A stretch of 12,333 nt of DNA from Martensiomyces pterosporus. Taxonomy: Eukaryota > Kickxellomycota > Kickxellomycetes > Kickxellales > Kickxellaceae. How positions within the stretch are numbered: the stretch's first letter is position 1; each line of letters opens with the position of its first letter. The stretch is taken from contig MU604134.1 of assembly GCA_025201845.1 (NCBI GenBank), forward strand, positions 1-12,333, read 5' to 3'. Shown here piece after piece: positions 7,013 through 12,333 of the stretch. The notes beneath the pieces are model-generated. The model was given only the letters and a program-made list of their open reading frames with translations, was not told the origin of the DNA and searched no databases. The position numbers and the translations under genes were made by a program.

Positions 7013-8182
7013 ATGGGGCTGATGAAAAAGATAAAGAACTCGTACTTGGCGACACACATGGAGGTGGGCAAGTACACCAAGCGCCGGGCCAACGGCTCCT
7101 CCTCCGCGCGAGATTTCCCCAGCAACGACGCCGACTACGCGGTCACAGGCACCGTTCGACCCGTGGCCGGCGAGTTTATCAGCGAGTTCGACCAGGCAGC
7201 CGACGACTTGCGCAGAGAGCAGGAGCGGGCAGCCAGAATGCAGCCCCCAAGTATGGCGAGGAGGACGGCTACCGAGCCACAGTGGAGCACAAGGGGTGCG
7301 GAAACGCTGGACGATAGCAGCATTGTGGATTCGCGCGGGCGGACATTGCAGCACAAGCGGACCGACAATTTCCGTCAGCTCAGCCATTACAAATCGTCTA
7401 TCGATGTGGCTTCCAGTTCGAGGAGCCGCAGCCAGAGACGCGAGGAAATGCTGGCTGGCGCCAGCAGCCCTGGCAGTGTGCTGCCGTTTGCCGGCGCGTC
7501 GGCTTCCTCGCTGTCGGCGTCGCAGACCACTACAGCAGTGTCCACCCCTGGATCGTCGCCATTCGGAGACAGCAGCAATGATTTCGGCGCCACCACTGAG
7601 CAGCCTGCTCCTGTGCCTAGGGCGCGGCCAAAGGGAGCTCGTGCGGGCCGGTCAGCCATCAACACGCAGTCGGTGTACTTTGCGCCCGGACGCAACATCA
7701 CTGTGCCCAACCAAGTAGTCGGCGCAGTCGCTGGATCCACGCTATCGCCTGGCGAGCGGCGGCCACAGTTCGACAAAAACTCGGCGTCCTCGATGGACTA
7801 CTACGTGTTTACGCCGACAAGACGGGATCTGTCGTCGATGCCCCTCGACATGAAGAAAAAGCACAGAGGCATGGTGGCGCCCGATAGCCAGTTGGCCAAG
7901 TCCTTGCACAGGAACGAGGTGCGCGAGGAGGCCAACTCGCCGGTGTCGCCTATGTCGCCAGTGAACGCTAACAACCCGTTTGTCGCCCGGCAGAAGAAGG
8001 CGCAGCAGATGGTTGACCAGGGATGGAATAGCACATCGCCGTTTGAAGACCCAGTTGTTGGGTCGGGCCGTGGTGGCATTAACCCGGATGAGCCACGCAA
8101 GTACCTCACTACCCCCGTGTATGCCAACCAGGCGGGCGGCACTACGTTTGGGCCTAACGCTGGCGTTGACCTGTTGGCGTAG
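7013..8182 (+). CDS. Unrecognised, mostly disordered protein with NPF and SPF motifs
   Basis: I do not recognise this 389-residue protein. It starts at an ideal-context ATG (ACAACCATGGGG). The frame continues upstream to a TTG at 6830 through a poly-Leu run made by the CTT repeat, which is not credible as protein. The N-terminus MGLMKKIKNSYLATH is basic and could contact membranes; Gly2 invites N-myristoylation, but Lys at position 6 argues against it. Residues 56-76 (EFDQAADDLRREQERAARMQ) are helix-prone. The rest is rich in Ser, Ala, Pro and Arg, with SP sites (SPVSPMSP at 309-316). One NPF (321-323) and two SPF tripeptides (182-184, 342-344) resemble ligands of EH domains of the Eps15/Ede1/Pan1 endocytic proteins. 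The C-terminal fifth (GRGGINPDEPRKYLTTPVY at 352-370) is less repetitive and may be the conserved core. Codon use is like the neighbours, supporting a real gene. Confidence 0.75.
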   Translation: MGLMKKIKNSYLATHMEVGKYTKRRANGSSSARDFPSNDADYAVTGTVRPVAGEFISEFDQAADDLRREQERAARMQPPSMARRTATEPQWSTRGAETLDDSSIVDSRGRTLQHKRTDNFRQLSHYKSSIDVASSSRSRSQRREEMLAGASSPGSVLPFAGASASSLSASQTTTAVSTPGSSPFGDSSNDFGATTEQPAPVPRARPKGARAGRSAINTQSVYFAPGRNITVPNQVVGAVAGSTLSPGERRPQFDKNSASSMDYYVFTPTRRDLSSMPLDMKKKHRGMVAPDSQLAKSLHRNEVREEANSPVSPMSPVNANNPFVARQKKAQQMVDQGWNSTSPFEDPVVGSGRGGINPDEPRKYLTTPVYANQAGGTTFGPNAGVDLLA

Positions 8183-8824
8183 GCTTCCCTGTGAGCAGCA
8201 GTTGTATTAGTCGAGCCATTTTCTCTTTTCCTATCACCAATCTGTCCCGTTAGCAGCTCTCTTTCTCTTTTGTTCTTTACTCCCTTTTCTACCCTCTCTC
8301 TACAATCCATCGTCCATTGCCATTCGATCCCTTTGATGATCTAAATCGGCGTTCTATCGATAGCGAGCTTGCCATCAGACCACCATCGCTGGCCTCGCTG
8401 GCAAGAGGCGCACCAGGCCGACACACGCGATTCTGTATACATGTGCACGGCCTTGACGAAAGGTGGGTTTGTCCAGGTGGCCTGGACACCGCTCTGCTCT
8501 GCCATGAGGTCTGCCGCATTCGCCCACATCCCTGCAAAATAGTGGAAGCTGGCTTGCGGACAGGGGCAGCGAGCACATCGGAATTACCGAATGTTTACAC
8601 AAAAGCAGTGAGGGGTTTGCTTTTTCGCGGCCGTGAGTGTGGGTGGTTCCTGTGTGTCTTCACCAGGGCCTTTTCTGTCGTGTTTCAATGGGTGTATGTG
8701 GAAGGCCGAGCAATGGCCGATTGGCAGCGGTGCTGGTGTCTGGCAAAGAAGCGCTCAGTTGCAAACACGCACGCGCTGCGAACTCCGCCCTGCGGCAGCA
8801 GCGGCTGCTCCTCAAGCTGGCAAG
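8183..8824. other. Intergenic stretch, no confident gene
   Basis: This holds the 3' flank of the gene at 7013 and the distal upstream region of ERG3. It begins with a pyrimidine-rich patch (8217-8310). On the minus strand, 8341-8529 is a 62-codon ATG frame preceded by an acceptor-like CTATTTTGCAG, which I could not assign. The plus-strand 170-codon frame starting at 8317 opens with TTG and shows no family. Confidence 0.45.
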
Positions 8825-8831
8825 TATAAAA
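8825..8831 (+). promoter_or_regulatory. ERG3: TATA box, probable ERG3 core promoter
   Basis: TATAAAA is followed by a pyrimidine-rich stretch (8836-8950) typical of fungal start regions. It lies 746 bases before the ERG3 ATG, a distance that makes sense if the leader intron at 8992-9463 is removed, leaving a leader of roughly 200-280 bases. The alternative is an unrelated AT-rich match. Confidence 0.45.
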
Positions 8832-8991
8832 TGTGCTTCTCTTTCTCCACAACCGCAACAAGGGTCAATGGCATCTTGTTCTTTTCCTCCTTTGTTTATA
8901 ATACGAAAATCCCAGCGCATTTTTCCCGCTTCTTTCCTACGTCGCGTATCCCAAGCACAGCTGCCTACTATTGTTTGTTTGTTGCAAAGGG

Positions 8992-9463
8992 GTAAGAACG
9001 CCTCGCTGTCTCTCCTAATCGTCAGCGGCGCTAGTCTTCTGTCTACTGCCATTTGGCAGCTTGTTTCTCTCGATGCCTTGTCTACAGAAGCAAGCGTGCT
9101 CTTGCCGCAGAGCGCCGGCCATTGTTCTCTCACCGCTCGCTCTTTCTTTCCCCGTTCTTGTTGGCGATGGATGCCGTTTCTGTTGCTGGCACAGCTTCTC
9201 TTGTGTCTTCTGACAGCTAGTGTTGCGTCTGCTGCCTTTTTCCTCTTTGTAACTCTGCAATCTGCTCTGGAGCACCGAATTTCTGTCACTGCTATTTCGG
9301 CCTTCTGCATTACTCTGAAGTTGCACTCCTCCCCCAACCTTTTCCGGCACTCTGGGTGAAATTTGTCCAAAGGGCAAAGGCAGAGCAGCTATTAGCAGAC
9401 TGTCTGCACCGACTTTTCCCCTTCTGCTCCGTACTCACTATTGCCACCTACTTATATTTCTAG
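8992..9463 (+). other. ERG3: Probable 5'-leader intron of ERG3
   Basis: The donor GTAAGA is at 8992. TACTCAC (9432-9438) is one base from the ideal fungal branch site TACTAAC, and the acceptor ATTTCTAG ends 26 bases after its branch A, at 9463. Between 9464 and the ERG3 start at 9577 there is no ATG. A second acceptor-like GCTTAG ends at 9485. The long open frames across this interval on both strands reflect its pyrimidine/purine strand bias. Inferred from motifs only. Confidence 0.5.
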
Positions 9464-9576
9464 CATCAATTTACTCGCTGCTTAGGGACTGTATCGAGCC
9501 ATCATCGTTGTTGCCGTTTGCCCGGAATAGCACAGCACACACATAGAAGCGGTACTCAGCAGATAGAGCAGCTACA

Positions 9577-10467
9577 ATGGACGTTGTTATGGAATATGTG
9601 GACACGTATGTGTTCGACAGCGTCTACCTGAAGGCGGCAGACATGACGTCGACGGAGCCTCTGCCACGCAACAACCTTATCCGGCAGTCGATCTCGCTGT
9701 TCGTGTTCATCTACGCGTACATCGTGATCTTCTACTTTGGCACTGCCGGCCTGTCGTACAGGCTCGTTTACGACAAGAAGCAAGAGCAGCACCCAAAGTT
9801 CCTCCCGCGACAGCGGTTCCTCGAAATGGCCTGTGCATCGCGCGCCCTGCCGCTGATCACCATCATGACCATCCCATGGGTCCTGGGCGAGCTCCACGGC
9901 AAGTCGCTGGTGTACAAGGAGTGGGACAAGTACGGGTACCCCTACCTCTTTATCTCGGCCGTCGTGTTCATCCTCTTCACGGATTTCTGCATCTATTGGA
10001 TCCACCGTCTTGAGCACCATCCAGCGGTCTATGCGCAGTGTCACAAGCTCCACCACAAGTGGATCGTATGCACGCCATTCGCCTCGCATGCATTCCACCC
10101 CATTGACGGGTACCTGCAGTCGCTTCCCTATCACCTGGCCGTGTTTGTGTTCCCCATGCACGAGTACGTCTACTTGGCGCTGTTTGCGTTTGTCAATGTG
10201 TGGAGTGTGATGATCCACGATGGCGAGTACGTGTCCAGTAATCCTGTGGTTAATGGCGCTGCTCACCACACGGTGCACCACCTGTACTTCAACTACAACT
10301 ATGGCCAGTTCACCACGCTCTTTGACCGCCTGTTTAACACGTATCGCAAGCCCACGGCCGAGATCTACGACCGCTCCCGGCGAAACTCAAAGACTGTGCA
10401 GAATGCCCAGGCCGTGGCCATCGACACTGCACTGCCCACCCTCGAGGCACACAAAAAGACCCAGTAG
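9577..10467 (+). CDS. ERG3: C-5 sterol desaturase (Erg3)
   Basis: This 296-residue ER membrane di-iron oxidase introduces the C5-C6 double bond in ergosterol synthesis (episterol to the 5,7-diene), using O2 and cytochrome b5. All three histidine boxes of the fatty acid hydroxylase/sterol desaturase superfamily are present: HRLEHH at 143-148, HKLHHK at 156-161 and HHTVHH at 230-235, with further conserved His at 171, 174 and 187. Hydrophobic segments lie near 38-58, 90-105, 122-142 and 185-212. The C-terminus ends KKTQ, a KKXX di-lysine ER retrieval signal. The start ATG has A at -3 and G at +4; a second ATG is at codon 5. At 296 residues it is shorter than yeast Erg3 (about 365), with a reduced N-terminal region but a complete catalytic core. 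It converges with the DDHD gene, 285 bases between stops. Confidence 0.95.
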   Translation: MDVVMEYVDTYVFDSVYLKAADMTSTEPLPRNNLIRQSISLFVFIYAYIVIFYFGTAGLSYRLVYDKKQEQHPKFLPRQRFLEMACASRALPLITIMTIPWVLGELHGKSLVYKEWDKYGYPYLFISAVVFILFTDFCIYWIHRLEHHPAVYAQCHKLHHKWIVCTPFASHAFHPIDGYLQSLPYHLAVFVFPMHEYVYLALFAFVNVWSVMIHDGEYVSSNPVVNGAAHHTVHHLYFNYNYGQFTTLFDRLFNTYRKPTAEIYDRSRRNSKTVQNAQAVAIDTALPTLEAHKKTQ

Positions 10468-10752
10468 ACAGAAAGAGGGTTGTGAGGATATGCAGCCAGT
10501 GGCGCATTTCAGGTGCCCGCCTTCGCTGCATTGTGGTTTCACTTTGTGCGCGCCGCACACCTCGTTTTCTCTCCCAGATATCCCTCAACTGCCAACCTCC
10601 ATCTCCTCTCCTTTCTCATCTAATTCTTTCTAAATCCCTCCTCAACCTCTTGAACCCAACATACAGTCCTACATACCAGGCCAACGAATCCCGTGTGCTG
10701 CAAAATGATTTGATATAAAAAAGTCTATTATCTAGCTCGCATGTAGTGCCGA
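10468..10752. other. Convergent 3' flanks of ERG3 and the DDHD gene
   Basis: No gene is seen. A pyrimidine-rich stretch (10558-10655) is followed by the AT-rich GATATAAAAAAG (10709-10722), which may carry 3'-end signals for either strand. The two transcripts probably overlap or nearly meet here. Confidence 0.45.
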
Positions 10753-12333
10753 TTACGATAGTGGCAACACCGGCTTGTTGATCATGTGGTAGAGTATATG
10801 GTACGCCACGTCCTTGCTAGTCCAGTAGCTGAAATGCGCCTGCAATCCCAGCCAGTACTCGTTCTGCAGATGCCGCTTGGAGAAGGGGATGATGTAGTCC
10901 ATGCGCTCCGAATATGGAAGCCGATCCACCTCGCTGCCCTCATCCTTGGTGCTCTCTTTTTCATCGTCCGTGTTGTCGAATGCAACCGCCTGTTGCTCCA
11001 ACTCGGGTGTCTGCGACTGGTCGCTTGTCTCTCTAGAGTCCAGCTGTAGACTGGTATCTGCAGTCCCACCAAATGTCTTTGAGCGGCCAGTCATCAAAGG
11101 ACGCTGCTGCTGCTGCTGCTGCTGCCCCTCCTCATCGCCATCCGCAGTATCTGGATTATGTTGTTGATCGCCAGTCGCTGTCAGGTGATTTTGCTCATTA
11201 GCTGGCGTGGCAGCCGGTTCGACTGGCATCTCGCAACGACAGCGGTGGTGGCTATGATGGTGGGTATAATGCTGATGGTTGTGGTGGTGACTGGCAGCCA
11301 AATCATAAGTGCAGTCACTAGTGGCTAGCGGGAACGTGCCAGCATGGTGAACAGTGTGACGCTGAATACCGCCAAGAGGCTGGTTCTTAGCCTTCTGTGT
11401 CCCACCATTTCCACCACTCACTTGGGTTTGGTGACTGGCTGTAGGTGGCGTCGATACTTTAGGCATACCAATAGGCATCGTTCGCATACTCCTAACCTGC
11501 GTGCCCAGCGGCTTACTGCACATCGACATCAATCGTGACGACAGGGGAAGGCCCTGGAACTCTGCCAGCCTTTGGTCTTCGGAGGGTGGTTTGGTGGGTT
11601 TGAATATCCGCCGAATATGGTCCAGCATATCCGTTCCGAAATCGCCTTCTTCTTCTTCCTCCTCCTCCTCGCCATCGTTCTTTGCCATCCTACTGTGATC
11701 AGATACTGCCGCTCCAACAGCTACCGCCGCCGCCGCAGCTTCAATTTCAGCTGCAGCGGTGGACGACAGCGACGATGTTCGAGATGACGATGCAGATTTC
11801 TGAACCTCCTCTGTGTCCGCTGCTGTTTGGGGAACTGGCGATGGCGATCTGCTGCTGCTAGTAGGGTCGTTTTTGGAGCCCACCAGCTGGTCCCCGCCCG
11901 ATGGTAGTGGAATACCAGCCACCGATATGCTGCTGGACAGTACTGACATCGAGTAGCTGTTCACCTGCCTGTGGTCGTACTGTCCTTGGCAGGTCATTAC
12001 ACCAGTTGCTAGTTGCTGGTGCTGCTGGCCGTATGCACTTTCCACGGCGGTCTCCTGCGAGGTGTACAAATCACGGCTCAGTTCCTCTGCAGCACGTTCT
12101 ACAGCTACATAGGATGTGGTAGCCGTACTGCCTGCTCTAGTAAGTCCCTGCGTGTAGGATGTGGCAGTGACGCTCTCTGGCTCCTCATACGTAGGCTCCT
12201 CTACAGATGTGGCTACGCTATCGGCAGTTGAAGACGATTCCGCAACTTTGTGTGATTTGGACGACTTGCTTGATACGTGGATAAATGCCAAGGACTTGAG
12301 GATAGGCACGATGCTTTTGCGATGGCGATGGCG
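10753..12333 (-). CDS. DDHD-domain phospholipase (PA-preferring phospholipase A1 family), 5' end outside the window
   Basis: This is the last 526 residues of a protein whose frame is open to the window edge; no in-frame ATG that could serve as a start is evident near the edge, only a GTG at 12309, so the gene is partial. The last ~55 residues (10756-10920) match the end of the DDHD domain: ERMDYII, then NEYWLGLQAHFSYWTSKDV, closely resembling RIDYVLQ and NEYLFALQSHLCYWESED of human SEC23IP/DDHD proteins. This family cleaves phosphatidic acid or related phospholipids; the Ser lipase centre (GXSXG) must lie upstream and is not visible. Before it come some 450 residues of low-complexity sequence: Ser/Thr-rich, poly-Ala, an 8-9 residue Glu run, a His cluster followed by CRC (codons 11233-11289), and Q7. 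In mammals this part of the domain is a variable linker of about 100 residues, so here it is greatly expanded. Residues encoded near 11560-11640 (MLDHIRRIFKPTKPP) are the least biased part of the insert. Confidence 0.82.
   Translation of the reverse strand, partial: RHRHRKSIVPILKSLAFIHVSSKSSKSHKVAESSSTADSVATSVEEPTYEEPESVTATSYTQGLTRAGSTATTSYVAVERAAEELSRDLYTSQETAVESAYGQQHQQLATGVMTCQGQYDHRQVNSYSMSVLSSSISVAGIPLPSGGDQLVGSKNDPTSSSRSPSPVPQTAADTEEVQKSASSSRTSSLSSTAAAEIEAAAAAVAVGAAVSDHSRMAKNDGEEEEEEEEGDFGTDMLDHIRRIFKPTKPPSEDQRLAEFQGLPLSSRLMSMCSKPLGTQVRSMRTMPIGMPKVSTPPTASHQTQVSGGNGGTQKAKNQPLGGIQRHTVHHAGTFPLATSDCTYDLAASHHHNHQHYTHHHSHHRCRCEMPVEPAATPANEQNHLTATGDQQHNPDTADGDEEGQQQQQQQRPLMTGRSKTFGGTADTSLQLDSRETSDQSQTPELEQQAVAFDNTDDEKESTKDEGSEVDRLPYSERMDYIIPFSKRHLQNEYWLGLQAHFSYWTSKDVAYHILYHMINKPVLPLS
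11104..11124 (-). repeat. (CAG)7 repeat encoding Q7
   Basis: Seven perfect CTG units on the plus strand read as CAG on the coding strand and give seven Gln in the DDHD protein linker. A pure trinucleotide run like this is a potential length-variable site. Confidence 0.9.

Noticed and set aside
8374..8386. Sterol regulatory element-like ATCAGACCAC upstream of ERG3
   Set aside because: It has two mismatches to the SREBP site ATCACCCCAC and lies far from the likely start; not better than chance.
8637..9370. Opposed ORFs of 240 (+) and 236 (-) codons upstream of ERG3
   Set aside because: Both follow from strand bias: the plus strand is pyrimidine-rich and the minus strand AGA/GAA-rich with low third-position G/C. 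The region better fits a promoter plus leader intron.
1..12333. Mobile elements, CRISPR arrays, rRNA or additional tRNAs
   Set aside because: I saw no terminal repeats, transposase or reverse transcriptase motifs, no repeat-spacer pattern, and no second tRNA B box with matching arms.

Overview
This is a stretch of nuclear DNA from a eukaryote, almost certainly a fungus. The evidence is a Pol III tRNA gene with a T6 terminator, protein starts in good eukaryotic contexts, pyrimidine-rich leaders, and a gene set (Ppg1-type phosphatase, CysA/Cys2-type O-acyltransferase, Erg3 sterol C-5 desaturase) that points to fungi. Coding regions are long and uninterrupted and base composition is roughly balanced. 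An intron-poor early-diverging lineage such as Kickxellomycotina would fit, but that placement is a guess.

Layout. A tRNA-Pro(CGG) gene (12-83) is followed by a PPG1-like phosphatase on the plus strand (338-1267). It converges, with only 66 bases between stop codons, on a mitochondrial serine/homoserine O-acyltransferase on the minus strand (1334-2818). That gene shares a roughly 600-base divergent promoter region with a tandem-MgtE (SLC41-type) Mg2+ transporter on the plus strand (3426-5045). A long gap (5046-7012) follows. Its right half looks like the promoter, leader exon and leader intron of an unrecognised, probably disordered protein with NPF/SPF motifs (7013-8182). A second long gap (8183-9576) holds a TATA box and another probable leader intron for the ERG3 C-5 sterol desaturase (9577-10467). 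A DDHD-domain phospholipase gene fills the right end on the minus strand; its 5' part lies beyond the window (10753 to the edge).

The genes are ordinary chromosomal neighbours, not an operon or a single pathway: signalling phosphatase, cysteine/methionine sulfur assimilation, Mg2+ transport, ergosterol synthesis and phospholipid turnover. I see no transposon, CRISPR array, toxin or virus-derived element. The points of most interest are the very long low-complexity, histidine-rich insert in the DDHD protein; two adjacent genes with intronless coding regions but probable long leader introns, one with a (CTT)12 tract by its acceptor; the serine-type signature of the O-acyltransferase; and a tRNA-Pro with an unusual D-loop base. 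Nothing here amounts to a clearly new biological system. Several open reading frames start only at GTG or TTG, so starts were moved to the first supported ATG.
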